Assembly: GCA_025345505.1 (NCBI GenBank)
Contig: JANVCC010000018.1
Location: forward strand, 56,563,656 to 56,627,655
Direction of reading: 5' to 3'
DNA length: 64,000 nucleotides
DNA from: Todiramphus chloris collaris
Taxonomy: Eukaryota > Chordata > Aves > Coraciiformes > Alcedinidae
Positions within the stretch are counted from its first letter, which is position 1, and each line of letters begins with the position of its first letter. The notes under the pieces were generated by a model. That model searched no databases, was not told the origin of the DNA, and saw only the letters and a list, made by a program, of their open reading frames with translations. The translations under genes were made by a program, and so were the position numbers. Below are positions 1 to 14,100 of this stretch, in pieces.

Positions 1-3000
1 AAGTAGAAGCTTTTCTACTCATGTGTCTATATGTAGATTTGTTAAGTAGATAATAGACAAATCAGGGCTGATACTGGAAAAAAAACAGTATTTGTGATAT
101 TAATGCATGTACTTGGTTCCACTGATTTATGACATGCCAGAATATAGGTAATGCTGTATGAAATCACATTAATCTGTTATGCATATAGCAATTCATATCC
201 CTGATAGGTTCAGTCAGACTTTTTTTCTATGCACAATACAGTGCACTCATAAATTGCAGACTTCAAGCTACCAGAGAAGTGCTAGAACTGGAAATCTGGA
301 ATCAAATCTTCCCAAAGACAGGACTTTCAAACCCAATCCTGTACTTTGTTATGAGGAGGTATTTATAGGCCCAAAATGCAAAAGTTCCCATTTAATTGCT
401 AAATTCGGTTTTATATTCATATGGAACAGTGTCCCTAGAGGAACACAATCTAAATCAAAGCTCTGGATCCAGACACTGCTGCTAGGAGAATTCAGATCTT
501 TCATATGTACAGCTATACAAATACAGAGAAAACATTCTACCACAAATTTATGCTCAGACCTGCTCCCATTTACTTGCAAGTTTAATTTTGTTGCACTAGT
601 TTCCCATTGGAGTAAGACAAAGTCAAATTTTGAAAGAAAACTTTTTCATGGAAGATATAATAAATTTTATCCTGTGCTTGCCCCCTGACATCAGGCAACT
701 CTTTGAGTGTCTGACAGCATAATTCTGAGCCCTGCTTAAAAGAGTTAGAATGTTTTAGTTCTGCAGCTGATACTGTCTAAACAAAACTACGGCAAAATGA
801 AGAACAAACAAAAAGCATTTTTAACAATGGCTGAAGCACAGGGCAGTTCCTGTGGACCATACTCTGTATCCTTGATTGACAACTGGTACTTTCTATTTAC
901 TCTTCTGTATGATACATTTGCGGTGAGTACGGTTGTACCAGGAGAAGGATCCTTAGTCCCTTTCGTCCTTAAACTTTGGGGTTGAAGACTGCATTCCCCA
1001 CCTCCCAGAAGCATGCCCCAGCCACCAGGCTGTGAACATGCAGAGACATCTACTTCCTATTCTGCCTGTTGAAATGCTGTTGCCATAGCAAACAGAGCAT
1101 GATTCAGGATGAGAAAGAAAACTACAAGCAGCTGATCTTGTAGGTCTGTCATAAGGACAGGCTCCAAGCACAGTGGAGATCCATGTTCTGAACCCTGGTC
1201 CTGGCTAATTGGAGCACAAAGTAAACAATCCTGCCATGCACCAGCCTCCTTGTTGAGTTTGACCATCAAGTTTCTCTAATTTTGACATGCAACTTCTTGT
1301 TTAGGCCTTTAACTTTCAGTCCCAGTGACAAATCTTCTGCACTCATTACTGCATTACTCCACAGTGACAGGTACAGTATGCTAAACCAGAGAAGGAACAG
1401 GCACAACATCTGGCATGCAAGAGTAGTAACTACTCTTTGTAGCAGGCACAGCTCTGGCCTGAGCCATCAAGCGCTATCCCAGCCAACTCCTGCACACAGC
1501 TCAGAGGATGGTGCATGGCAGAGTTTGTCCCCAATAGCGGGGATTGACTTGATCACTTTGTATTTAAGGGAGAAGAGAATTTAGCTACCTGAGATGTAGT
1601 GTGCCTCTTGCTCTCAGACCCAAGACTAGGCCTAACATTACACTCAAGGGTACAAATGTAGCCTACGAGATCAAAATGGAAAGTCTTATTTTGAATGAAC
1701 AGCCAGATTCTGCTGTTGGAGTCTACTAATGGTAACTGACTCACAAATAAAGAACAGATGCAGGGAAAAAAAAAACATAAAAAAAAATTCATAAATATTT
1801 CAAATTGTTCTCTGTGCTGGGAATCACAAAGCAAAGCAGTAAGGCTGTGAACTATATGTCAAGATATTAATGCCTGTGGCTTCTTTATACAAACATACAT
1901 ATTTTGGGACCGTACTTCAGGACCCCTGTAGCTAAAGGCAAATGAAGATTTTTTCATCCACACATAGAATTCACAAGTGTAAAAATTGTGGTAGAAGGCA
2001 ATTGTTAAATTTATTTTGGAAATAAAAATCAATTTAGTTCTTTGTGAAAAAAGAAAAAAAGTAATAGGCAAAACTCATTAAAGTGCAATCCTGGTTAATT
2101 ATTAAAATCACTGAGAGTTCTGAGTTCACCCAAATTGGATTAATCTACTCAAAATATAACGTTACAAAGAAACATTTAAAGTCTATGCATTTATGAACAT
2201 ATGTTCTACAGTATAATTTTGTTTAATCTTCTGAGGCCTCTCAGAGGCCTCTAAATTTAATCTTAGACAAACTGGCAAACTTTTGCCTGACTAAAGAATG
2301 CCAAATAAAGCCTAAAAAGGGATTGTTATGATCAGAATTACTTGTTGTCTCCAGCTGCTTTGTTCTGCACTGGTATTGTAAAGATGTCATAAATTCAGCT
2401 TAATTGGAGAGTTAAGCTAGGTTTACAGCTCTTTTGCTTACTTGTAGCACTGCAGAACAGCTGAGCATACCAATGAGTATGGGCCTTCAACTGAACTACG
2501 TTTACACTAAAAACTCCCAAAAGTACTGCATCTAGGTACAGTTTTTTCTTGTACATGCTTATTCTCCTGATGGCTCTCAAGGGAAGCATGCTAGAGACAT
2601 GCAAACATGTCTTTCAAGCCAGCAAATAACTTTAGACCAGTTTGAAAAACATACCGGTGCAAAAGAAATCCTTATGTCAAGCATGAGCATATTTTTATTC
2701 ACTGTACAAGGCAGGGCAGCATTCAATATCAAGGTATTACTATGAAAATAAAATTAAATCTAAAAAAGCACACACCTACCACATTTTTATGTAAAGAGCT
2801 GCCTTGGAACAGCAATTTTTTGTTTCCCTACGAGTTGTTTAATGGCAGCATTGAGTAGTTGGTTTGTATAGAGGCAAAGTACCATCAGCGTGGATGGTAA
2901 CTAGCAGCAGCTTGAGGCTACTGACCTGCTTCAAGGGAACTGTTACATAGTACATCTGGAAGCTGGTGCATCACTGCCAATATTGAGGAGCCACAGCCCA

Positions 3001-6000
3001 TACCCAGGAAAAGGCACTTAAAAAACATAACAGCAACCTTATTTACTGTAAAGAAGATCACTGCACACTGAAAGACCAAGTTTAACCTTTGCTAACATTC
3101 AGGCTAAGTAGTTTAAATACAAAATGCTTATCTGCAAAACCTGGGATAAAGGTGAGAGACCTTAGAGCTGCTTTGTGTTTTCCAAGTGTGTCAGCTAACA
3201 TTATCCTATGCTCTTTCAAAAAAAATTTCAATTTGTGTTATGACTCATTCTGTGTTTTTATGGGGTTAATTCTGTTATAATTGTGCTGATGCCAGAGATG
3301 TGACTTTCAGGTTAAAATAGACTTTTTTCTAAGCTTTGTGGTACTTAATGTACACTACGTGAGCTCTGGCAGGTAGCCTCATTGTGTCTAGAACAACAGT
3401 ATGGCACCTCCATTTATTAAACTAGTTCTACATACACTTCTGTTTGAACAACACTTTTGTTTGAACAACTTGGACAGCAGCTTGGGGTAGATGTAGAAAA
3501 CTAGATAGGGCTTCTCTTCTCCACAGACAATACAGTTCTTCTTAATGTTAGGGCTCCGGCACAGTTTCTTACAGCAGAGAGCAGCATCTTGCCTCTCTGC
3601 AAGGCTGCAGCTACAGCTGCTATCTTTTAGTTTTATTAACCTGAAGCGCTACACCCTCAATATTTTTCTTAGCGTCAGGCACTGTTTGAAGAAAGTGTGT
3701 TCTGTAGGAAAAGAAAAAGATTGTATCAGCAGTTGTTTATTTACAAAATTGTGGTCAGCTACATTTATTTAAGCAATACTTACTGGTGTTGTTTTACATT
3801 CAAAGAAGTATATACAGTATCTTTCACTCTGTAAACTACCACTTCCATTTAATCACATTTGAAACTGCTAATGTTATCATTCCCAGAAGGTAAAATTATT
3901 CTGAGCTAATAAAAGAATTATTAGCTTAATGGATAATTAATATTTGAAGCTTCCTTCTATACACTATTATAGTGAGATACTAAAAAAACCCCCAGAAACC
4001 TACATTCCTAAGAATAAAACTTGCAGTTAACTAGACGAAAGGAAAAGGATTTATTAATTCCTATACTACACCATATTCTCAGAAGAAGTATTTTTTCTTC
4101 GTCTATGCTACAGCAGCAGGAATCTTTTAAAAATCATCTTTTTCATTTAGGTACCATCAGAAAGCTACTGATTCTCAATACAATCTGGAAGAGTTTCAGG
4201 GGGTTTTATATTTTGCTTATTATTGTTGTTTAAAAAAAACGTGTTTGCAGATTTGAAAAAAGCACGATACAGAGTCATACTCAGGAAGATTTCTGTGCAC
4301 TCAAAAGGAATGCAAGCATTTCTGTAATGATGGAAAGTAAAGAGTAATTTTGTCATTCTCAAGAGTGTTTATTCTTTACTAATACAGAACTGACATGAAA
4401 ATTTTCAGTCACTTTTTTTCCACAGAAAAGAGATAGTTGAACTTTATGATTCCCACTTTTGATAGCTTGTATTATATCATAAATTACTTAACAGAATTTT
4501 GAAGACCAATGATTTTATGTCTGCTTGCTAAAGAAGGTGGATTACTTGTGGTAAATTGTTTGGCATAAACTACATTACTTCATTCTCAGGTGGCTGTATG
4601 GTCCTTTTGGTAGCTAAAAAACTTCTTTACTTCTGAAAATATGCATAGAAAAAATATGTTCTAATTATGGCCTGTTCTGCAATATTCATATTTTATCTGA
4701 AATGTTCTTTCATTAAACTCTCTTATAGGCTATGATGGTAAAAGAAATAAAGAAAAATTACTTAATTTTTCCCTCTTCTATCATCTTGGCACAGAAAACA
4801 TACCAACTAAGACCACTCCTATTGTCTCATAGGTGTATTCCATGCACATGAAAGTCAATATTTAAATTTTTGCTTGCTATAGCTGCCATTATTTCTTTTT
4901 TAATTTTTTTTATTACCACATTCACATAGAACAATAATGTTATGGCTTGGCTTCTGTCACATGAAATGAGATTTAAGCAATCAGCAATCAATTCACCTAA
5001 TCTGAAACCTAACTTGTCTGCTACTTTATTGGTTCTCTTTGAATTCAATTTGCTGCAATCCATCATCAGAGGCATTGGGGCAAATCAGCTGAAAGGCAGG
5101 CATCCCACTGGTTATCACCTACTGTTTGTTATTAATTAAAAAAAACATAATTAACTGTATGTTTTTGGCCTGAGATATACATGTGATCAGTTGTCTAATT
5201 GTTTTTAATAAATGTGCATGCACATCCCTTTGTTTTTGTACATTCACAGGGTGTGCAGGCATTACCAGGCAAGAAGTGGGCATTTTTCCATTTACAGTGG
5301 TCTCATGGTTGCCTCCTTCACTGCTTTAGCAGAGCTGAGGATTAGTGACAATCAGAAACACCAGGAAGAAGCTAATTTTTTTTGCTGCAGGGGTTGATAT
5401 CTCAAATTGGGAACGCTCATTTTCCTCTGCAGCCAAGGCCAGAAAAATGGTGGAAAGATGCATAGCTAAGCAGGCCGTTTTGTAGCACATCATCTAGCAT
5501 TTCAGAGCTAACATAACCTGAAGGAAATCTGCAAAGAGGTAGGAAAAATAATACTGCATATCAGACTTCTAGGGATTTATTTCTGACTGAAGAAAAACTC
5601 AATGGGAAAAAAACTTGGTCCCTGTGGGAGGTGAAAGGTAATGTCTTTTCTAGTGGGGCTAAAACGTGTTGCTAACTCTTCCTGTGAAAAACAAAGTGAA
5701 GAAAAAACATCAGGCTCAAGTCTTCTTGTGGTCAACGCCTCTGATCTACTCTCCCTGATAAACAATTTAAAAGTTGACAGTTGAGTGATATGTATCCATC
5801 TATTAATCTTTGAGTTCTCTGTTGATGGACATTACTATTAAATATGTTACGCTAATTAGACCAGTTTTCAGTAAAGTTAGATCTCAGGGAATGTCATTAA
5901 GTTTTGCACTCTCCTTTCTTCTCTATATGTAACACATTTGTGTAAAATGTACTTTTTGGCAGGCAAGACAACTGGTATTTTCCAGAATATTGTTTAGGTT

Positions 6001-9000
6001 TGTGAAAGCTTCTCAGAGAAGGTGGTCTTTTTGGCAGGTCTGAATTAGCTGATCAGAGTAGAGGTGCCAGAAGATACTTCTGGCTTGTTTGTAGTCATGG
6101 AAAGCATGACATCTGCAGAGGATAACATTTTTCCTTCTAGAATCTGGGGGAGGAAATACGACTAGCATTAAATGGGTATAGTAGATCTGGGAGCAAAATG
6201 CAAATAAGGTAAAAATCTAAAAAAGTAATGAGAAAAGTCACATGAACACAGAAAAAGTGGGTATCCAAAACGATTCTTTTTGGTGTTATTTCTTAATCTT
6301 TGGATTTCATTGGAAACACATAAAATAAACAATTTTCTCTTGCAGAACTAAATAAAGAATTGGACACATATATCAATGTGATCCTGCATGAAATTACTTC
6401 AAGAGCAGTGAAACTGATACACTTCTAGTTGATGGCATGTCAAGTGCACAAGGAATATCTGTGAAGAGTCACTGCTGAGCATTGATTTATATGCCTTTAC
6501 TTTTTAATGAATGCAATCCAAACCGTTACAACAGGCAGATGGTGTCTGGCCTGTGGAAGTTAACTGAATTCAGGCAGATTCTTCACAGCCTGATATACAG
6601 AGTGTCCTGAAAAACAAAAGTGAAGCTTAAACTTTAAACACTAAATTGAAAATAGTCTGGATGTCAAACATAATTTATGGTGCTTTGCCTTTCTTATTTT
6701 TCACTGTTCAGTGCTGGGCCTGAAAACAGACAGAATATTTTAAAAGTAATTTTAAAAATAAATGATCCTTTTTCATGAAAATAAAAGGTGAATGCCAAAC
6801 ACATCTTTGAGCTTCTAGTATTTACTACTGCATTTAAATGACTGCCATTATATTAATAGCCAAAAGAGAAAAGTTTCTTTTTAAAATTGCCAATTCCACC
6901 TCCTTTTTCAAGGAAGAGATTTGCTTAAGTTTCACGGAGAAGAAGAAAACGTACAATTTGCTCCTTTGTATTCTCCCTTTTCCTGTTTCTCTAGAAAAGT
7001 ATTCAACCACACCTGAATTATCCTATATACAACAGAAAGAATATACAGATGTAACAGGAGAGTCAGTCTGTATACTCCAACGACTATGATCAAGCCTATC
7101 AACTAAATTATAGAAGAATTTACTGTTGCTGAATTGTTATGTTCTGTTTTAGAGATATCTTTTCATCACTGAAGAACATCAAAATATTTTAGGCTTTGAC
7201 ATTCATGCCCAGGCTAAGTTTCAAAATCTTTCATCAACAACTGAAACTGGATTAGCACCAGAAAGTATTTAATAGTCTCTACCTGACTATAGAGAAGAAA
7301 CCAAGGGACCTCTGCCTTAGCAAGAATTTATAACATACAGTCATTAACTTTGAGGTATCACACATTTAAAATGGAATTCTTTGGGAAAGCTTACTCTAAA
7401 ATTATGAATTGATGAACAGTCTGACTGAAGATAATGTCAAAATACAGAAAGAAAAATAATTAAACTAATAGTTACGAAGGACAGGCTGGGAGAGCCAATG
7501 TTACAAGTTAAGAAGGGCTTATAAAAGTTTCAGGTCTGAAAGGAAACACTGCTTTTCAATTTAATTTTGTAATATTATCCTGGTTTTAATTTACAGTGTA
7601 TAGAGGAGTGGATAAAATTAGTCGTTAAATTAATCTCTTTCCTTACAGAAACAGAAAACAAAATGTTTACTGGTTTGCAGTTCAGCAGCGACAGCCCCAA
7701 GCTTGGCCTCTTTTTAGTTACTGAAAAGTACGAAACTGTTTTCAAGAAACCCACATAAGATGAGGGTGACAAAATAACATCACTGAAATTACCTTATTCA
7801 AGAACACTGCAAAGGTTGTCTGTTTTCTTGAAGTCAGACCTGGACAGTGGCATTTTAATTGATGAATTTTCCTAGCTCTTATCATCAATACCAGATGATG
7901 CATTTCGTTCTAAAACACAGTTCAGTATTGCTGGAAAACAGGGAAGATGCCGTTCTGCAGCTGAAGCTACAAAACACATCCAGTTCACAACATGAATTAA
8001 TGTATGATTAAAACTTGCAAAAGTTAAAAAAATAAAATTCTTCAAATAGTGTTAGAAAATAAGGTAACTGTTAGTAGAAAATGGATGCAAAACTCCTGCA
8101 GCTTTTGACCAGGCAAAACTGGAAAATGTGTGCCTATAAGGCACAGAATTGCCTTTTTTTGTAAAGCTGCATGAGGATGACAAAATTAACAACTTCAACT
8201 TTTCAAGATTTCATTTAAAATGCATTTTAAGTTATTCTTGTAACTATTTAAATGTTGTTTTGTAATAACATTATAGTGGAACATTACAGATTCTAGCAGA
8301 AAGACAGAAAACAGTCATGTTCTTAATCAGAAACATAATGTGAGTTTGCAGTATTCTGTGATTCACTGTAATGTAATGATTAATCCATATGTTAATACAA
8401 ATCAAATAATTTAAACAGTTGTGAATTTTAAGAAATTTAGTCAGTTAACTTATAAAATATTTTTGGCCCATTGCAATGCAGAGTGTACAGCAATATAATT
8501 TTCTACAATATTCCTGTATTTAAACCATTCAAAATTCATATTTAAATAAATATTTACTGGTAAAGATATAAAAATATATATTCAAGGATAAATTTTAGCT
8601 ATTAAAGTTCATGTTTGTTCAGTAAATCAGAGCCTAGAATTTAACATTTTTACATTGGACCTCTGTTACCAATTGCTTGCAGTAATTAATGTAACCAATT
8701 TTTCCAAACAGAAGAAAAAAGTAAATCTGGTAAATAAGTATATTTGAGACAGCACCCAAAATGATAATTTTCTGTGGCTAAAAACAACGAATAGACCACT
8801 AGAAATATAAAACTATCAGAACCATCAAAAGTCCAAGAGTATTAGACTTGGTAATACAATTTATTATTGTCATTGTCTATACAGCAAGCCCATGACTAAA
8901 GATACACTTGCTAGACTCTGTACGTGTCGCTTTCTGCAGATCACTGCGCAGTTTCAAATTTCTGTAATGTATTTCTATAGTTTTAGACCTATAGTGGAAG

Positions 9001-10429
9001 TACTTTTGCAACTCGTAGTTCGTAAAATGCGTGCCCATACCAGCTTCCCCCAGACAGCGAGTGTGGAACTGCAAGGCCCAGTTCTCAGCTCAAGTAAGGT
9101 CCAGTGGAGCTGCTGATTTATCCCAGCTGTAGATTTGAATCTGTTGACATGCTGAATTATTGATGATCCCAATGCAAGTTTCTATGTATATATTATAAGC
9201 ATTACAGTATATGACCCTATGTAGCTCCTGAGCCACAGCCGTTAACTGAAAAATGTTTATTTCTCGCAGTGCTGCTGAGCCATTAACTGTGATTATTATT
9301 ATTAAAGTGCAGAGCCCCCCCTCCCACCCCAAGTGTTTCAGTGTCCTTATCCATTCACAGAAAAAATGTCAAGCCCCCGATTTTAAGATCTGCATTACTG
9401 TTGACAATTAATGGCAAGTGACAAAGCTGAAAGAACAAAGCGTGATTTTCAAATATCTGACAGAGTATGAAGAGACGACAAATCTTAAATTCTCTCCTGC
9501 TGTCAGATATCATACTTCTGTTTGGACTGCATTTTGTGCATACTGCAAAATTAACTAAAGTACCAGACCATACAGATCTAAGAACATGCTTCTGTAAGAT
9601 GGATTCACATTTGAGTATTGATAATTTTTAATATATTAAGACAATGTATTTATCTTGTTAACATTTAAGTTTGCAAACATCCCGTAGGCCAAAGAAAACA
9701 AACAAACCCTAATAAATATGCTGAAAAACTCCATACCTCAGTATGAAATCCTGACCCCCTTCTCCAACTAAGTACACACAGTCCAAATACACTGAGAATG
9801 CCAAGCTACAGGGGCCCCTCTATGGGGAAACCTGTATTTCAGTCAGCAGCATCTGTCAGCCAAAACAGAAGTGTAGGGACAGATGCTAGAAAAAGGATGA
9901 CACTTTAAAGTGGTGTCTGGTTTCTGAGCGAGTGTGTGTTTGTGTGTACAATTAAGCCAATGCCATACTTGAACTAATGCAGCAGCATTTTATCAGGATT
10001 TATTTGCAGAACACGTCACTCTAGGCTCATTCTAGTGTAGGTTTACGATGCTACTGAGGCTCCTAGTCCTGCAGTGCACCCAGACTAGGCCATTTGGTGT
10101 CACATCTCCCAGCAGGGTCATGCAAGGTAACGAAGGAGATCAAGTGTGTCGTACCAGCACCCTTGACTTCTGCAGCAAATAAATTCTATCGCACTTGGGA
10201 GATGACTTAAAATCCACAGGTCTTGGCCCAAGGCTTGTTTAGGCGACCCCGTGCCACGTTTCTCTCTGTTCTGGGACACCTCTGCCCGTTGCAGTGGCCA
10301 GGTTTGATGGCTAGGTAATGGCAGCCAGCAAACTGCCATGTCCATTTTCTTTCTTGTTGATGAAAAAAAGGCCTGGGTGGAAGTTGGGGTAAGTAACATA
10401 AAGGTTCAGGTGGCTTACAAGGGCAGCGG
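1..10429. other. Intergenic AT-rich DNA upstream of CENPW
   Basis: No exon-like block, RNA gene or well-preserved transposon was recognised in this stretch. It is AT-rich with scattered short homopolymers. A 169-codon ATG-started open frame at 179-688 (+) resembles no family I know and has no clear gene context. A perfect short hairpin lies at 6066-6084. The parts around 8450-8600 and 9370-9530 contain homeodomain-like AT cores in fairly complex sequence, and could be conserved non-coding elements, but that cannot be judged without an alignment. Confidence 0.6.
6066..6084. repeat. Short perfect hairpin
   Basis: GCCAGAAG (6066-6073) and CTTCTGGC (6077-6084) are exact reverse complements separated by ATA. 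The structure is visible directly. Short palindromes like this occur by chance in a window of this size, and no function is claimed. Confidence 0.5.
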
Positions 10430-10850
10430 TTCTACACGAAGTTGCTTGCGAGGGGACCGAGTGTCGCAGTGTCCATCGGGGACCCGTTTATACACCGAAC
10501 ACCGGCTCGGGGAGCTGTTCTCACCCCACGCACACAACCTCCGGACGGTGACTTTTGAGCCGGCAACCGCCGTCTTCGGACGCACACAGCGGGAGAGCCA
10601 GGCCCGGCGCGTCCGAAGGGCTCGGGCGAGCTGCAGGCTGAAGCTGCCGCCGGGGGTGCCCGGGGGAAGGGCAGAGCCGCACGGCGCAGGTGGGCGGGCG
10701 CCTCTTCCTCCCTCCCTTTGCCCGGCGGCGGCAGCGCGGCCCTGCCGCAGTCGCTGCGTTTTCACGCGGTTTCCAGGGAGACGCCGCAGGGCCGGCGGGA
10801 GGCGGGGCTCGCGCCAAGGGCTCCGTTCTCCGCCGCGCTTCTCGGGGTTG

Positions 10851-10904
10851 CGGCTGCTGCTGCCGCCGCTGTTGCTGCTCCTGCTCCTCCTGCTCCTCCT
10901 CCTG
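10851..10904 (+). repeat. CTG/CTC-rich triplet tract in CpG island
   Basis: An imperfect run of CTG, CCG and CTC triplets lies in the CENPW promoter or 5' leader. In one + strand frame it would read as a poly-alanine or poly-leucine stretch, but there is no ATG between about 10362 and 11038, so translation is unlikely. Such tracts are often length-polymorphic. Confidence 0.6.
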
Positions 10905-10967
10905 CGCCCGCGCGGGGCCGTTGGGAAGTGCGTCACGACGGGCTCGCGCCTGCGCCAGGGCGGCGGA

Positions 10968-10973
10968 TTCGAA
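10968..10973. promoter_or_regulatory. Candidate CHR element (TTCGAA)
   Basis: TTCGAA fits the TTYGAA cell-cycle genes homology region bound by the MuvB core of the DREAM and MYBL2/FOXM1 complexes. It lies 64 bp upstream of the CENPW start codon, where such sites commonly sit in G2/M genes. The assignment is inferred from motif and position; a six-base match alone is weak. Confidence 0.4.
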
Positions 10974-11037
10974 CGGCGGAGGGGTGGTTGGGCGGGAGCC
11001 GCTGGGCCCGTTGTCGGCCGCAGGGAAGAGAAGGAGG

Positions 11038-11127
11038 ATGAAGCGCACGGCGCCTCGCAGCACTCTGCGGAAAATAATAAAGAAGCACAAGCCCCAGCTG
11101 CGCCTGGCAGCTAACGCCGACCTGCTG
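11038..11127 (+). CDS. CENPW: CENPW coding exon 1
   Basis: Encodes residues 1-30, from MKRTAPR to DLL, including the lysine/arginine-rich N-terminus and the first histone-fold helix. It ends at the donor CTG|GTGAGG, in phase 0. GC-rich codon use reflects its place in the CpG island and contrasts with the AT-rich exons 2 and 3. Confidence 0.93.
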
Positions 11128-14100
11128 GTGAGGAAGGACGAGGGGCGGGCCCTGGGTGTGCGGCTGGGAGTTGAGCGTCTGGCCGCTCCCGCCTCTCGGC
11201 GCTGGAGTCCCGGCGGCTTCTAGTCCGCCTTCTCCGGGGCTAGCGCCTGCGACAAGCAGCCGGCCGAGGTCCGCAGCCGCTCGGGCAGCGCGCTGAGCTT
11301 CAGGGATGAACCCTGCAGCTCCAGGAGTACTCCCACGGAAGCCTGGGGCTGCAGCGTAGGAACGGCAGCAGTTGTGCTTTTGGGAACGGCTGGCGGTTGC
11401 AGCTATTCTGGTTGCCGTGGGGCAGGCCTTCCTAAACAGGGACATGCTTTATCGCTTGGAAGACCGCGGACCGATGTGTTTGTGCGCGCTGGAGCACTTT
11501 GGAGTTGCTGAGTGTAATGGGATGTCAGGTTGCTAATGGTCTGACCTACAGGCAGAGGGGAGGCAAAGTTTGTGGGTAGATGGCAGATTGGTTAGTCTAA
11601 TAAAATACTTATAAGTAGTGATTGCAGCTTTCTGCTTTGCTGGTGGCTGCTGTATTGTAGATTTATGACAGTTTGAGGATTCAGGGGTGGGCTGATGCAT
11701 AAGTATTGTGTCTATTGTGTCACTGCAGGTGTTGTTCAAAGAGTTGGATGTAGACCGGCTGAGAAGTAGGAATTTGGATTCTTTGGCTGTAACATGCAGA
11801 TGTTTGTTGTTTGTGTAGAGCAATTCGGGTATAGAGATATGTCAGCTTTGTGATTAATGAGTTGATAAGCTGTTAAGACATCTTGGAAGGCCTTCTACAA
11901 AAATACCTTCAAGTAATCTCTGTCCAAAACTAAGGAATGATAAGTCTTATTTGTAACCTAATGAGAATAAGGTGTCCGTGGTTTAAAAATACCTGCCATA
12001 AAGATGTAGGGATAACAGCCATATGAAAAAAGCTTCAGAAGACAGAGGCCAACAAAGCTGGATGCCTTTTGACCTGCAATAAGATATTTATGGCACAGGA
12101 AGTGTTTGTCTCACCAAGAAATTACACAGCTACAGTAAAGAAACTTGATGTCAAAAAAGCTTGTGGTAGTGGAAAAAAACCCCCAAACCTGTGCACAAAA
12201 AAAATATTCTTTGAAATGACTTCATAGGCTTCATTTGATTAACTTTCATGTCCTCTTGTTTTCAAATGCCTGTGATTGTCTAAGCATTAATGCATACTGT
12301 ATAGTAGTCTGGTCCCTAACTTGAATTGTAAGTCCATGTTTCATATGTGTATAAAAGTTGTGTCTTGCAGCATCTTGAAGTTGGTATCTGGATATATGAA
12401 GGTACATGCAAATATACTTTTTAAAAATTAGATTAATATGAATGAATATGGTAATTACGTGAAAGGATTTGCATTTCAGTGTAAACAGTACATATTTTTC
12501 TAAGTGGTCTAATAAAAATATGATCTCTTCCCATTGCTGTTGCTATCTTTGGAGTTTTTTTTTTTTGGACTTAAGGACCTGGCCCCTTGTTTCTCATGCT
12601 CAGACTCACTCAAAGCTTCCTCAGTGGAATGCAGTAGTCAGCTAATCAAACTTAGACAATCACAAATAATTTGTTTTAGTTGTTAATAACAGTTGGTCTG
12701 TGTTTCCATGCTTAATTTGCTTAATTTGACTTCAGGGTAGTGTAGCTGTCTGAAAAGGGGTGAGACATCCCTCCAAATCTTGGCCTTTGTTCCCATCTCT
12801 TCCTTGTCCTGGCACTAGTGTTCTGTGGGCTGCAAAGACAATTGGTGAGTTGACTGAAACTAATCAGCAACAACAAGAATATCAAAATTAGGTTCAAATA
12901 TGGCTATGCAAATACTTCAACACAAAGGATGAAATGAGAATGAGTTTTAATTATGTGGCAGAAGCTTAGGTTATCTCTTCTGGTGATGCTGAAGTGAATG
13001 GCCTTATTTTACCTTTACACAGGAATGGCCAGAGATGATGATTGTTCATGGTGTCCTTCAACTAGTTATGTGGCTAACAGCTCTTTAATTTTATGAATAA
13101 ATAATGAAGACAGATGAAGTGTAGCCTTATTAAAACTATTATTATTAATCCTGTAGTTAGACAAATATCAAGTTTTGAGCTTATCTTTTTTTAATGTCTC
13201 TGTTATTCCCTACAAAACTTGTAAGAATGATTAGATTGCATACTTTGGCAATTTATATGGTAGCTGTCTTAAGAAGAAGCCATATACATTTTGAACAGAG
13301 TACTTTTGCCTTCTGCAGGGAAATGTTATAATTGGGTACTTCAGTTTTGGGGCTATCATCCTTTATGTTTGAATCTACTGTGGTACTTCACCAGTCCAGT
13401 GAGTAGGTCTGCCTACCTGGTTTATCACAGATTTTTTTTTTTTTTTTTTTTTTCCTTGACCTTCAGTGATTATTTTTCCCCGATAAACCAATGTCTTCTG
13501 ATGTGATCATTAATAACAAGCTTGGAAGACATAAGAATTCAGACAATTTTGTTAAATACCCGAACAGAGATTCTTTTTCACTTGTCAGATTCTTTTGATC
13601 ACCTCTTTTCAGAATTCTAAGCTTTGTCAGAACCTGTTTCTTAAGTGTTAACAAATTTCTCACAGTGTAGCTAACAAATTTCATAAACTTTTTCAAGAAC
13701 CTGTTTTTCCTGAAGGAGTGTGATCTTTGAGCAAAGAGATAGGAATTGTGTCTACAGGTTTTCCAGTGTTCTTAGACCTCAATTATTTATCTTTTTGAAA
13801 ATAAGAGGTAAAGATTTTTAGTGCTGAAGTTCAAATATACTCCTCCCCCCTGCCCCCCTTATGATTTGGTCTGAGAAGAAAAAACTGTAAGCTTTAATCT
13901 ATCTTGAAATTATAGAAGAAAAATGGGAACTTGGCTGCTTGTTTCACACTAGAATGACAGGTTTGTATTTACATTGCAGAAAAAGCATAAAGTATTGCAT
14001 TGAATAACCGTTTTTTTCTTCGCTATTGGCATAGGATGGTGAATAAGTATACATTGAAGACAAAGTATCAGTCTAAATAACTGTTCTGAAGTTAATGGCA

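Larger units (their letters stand above)
10430..11330 (+). promoter_or_regulatory. CENPW: CpG island promoter of CENPW
   Basis: This is the only strongly GC-rich, CpG-dense block in the window, and it surrounds exon 1 of CENPW. No TATA box is evident, which fits a housekeeping or cell-cycle CpG-island promoter. Candidate sites upstream of the ATG are a CRE-like TGCGTCA at 10929-10935, an NRF1-like CGCGCCTGCGCC at 10945-10956, a CHR-like TTCGAA at 10968-10973, and GC boxes (GGGCGGG) near 10692 and 10990. The transcription start cannot be fixed from sequence but probably lies within the last 150 bp before 11038. Island limits are judged by eye. Confidence 0.8.

Noticed and set aside
8341..8380. 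ATTCTGTGATTC resembling a CR1 octamer tail
   Set aside because: No CR1 body sequence precedes it, and a single partial octamer pair can arise by chance.
10338..11114. 258-codon + strand frame and long minus-strand frames through the CpG island
   Set aside because: GC-rich DNA is stop-poor. The + frame differs from CENPW's, its ATG lies before the likely transcription start, and the peptides are low-complexity R/A/P/L-rich.
10690..11223. 177-codon frame containing CENPW exon 1
   Set aside because: It begins at GTG and reads on past the exon 1 donor into the intron; the supported coding part is only 11038-11127.
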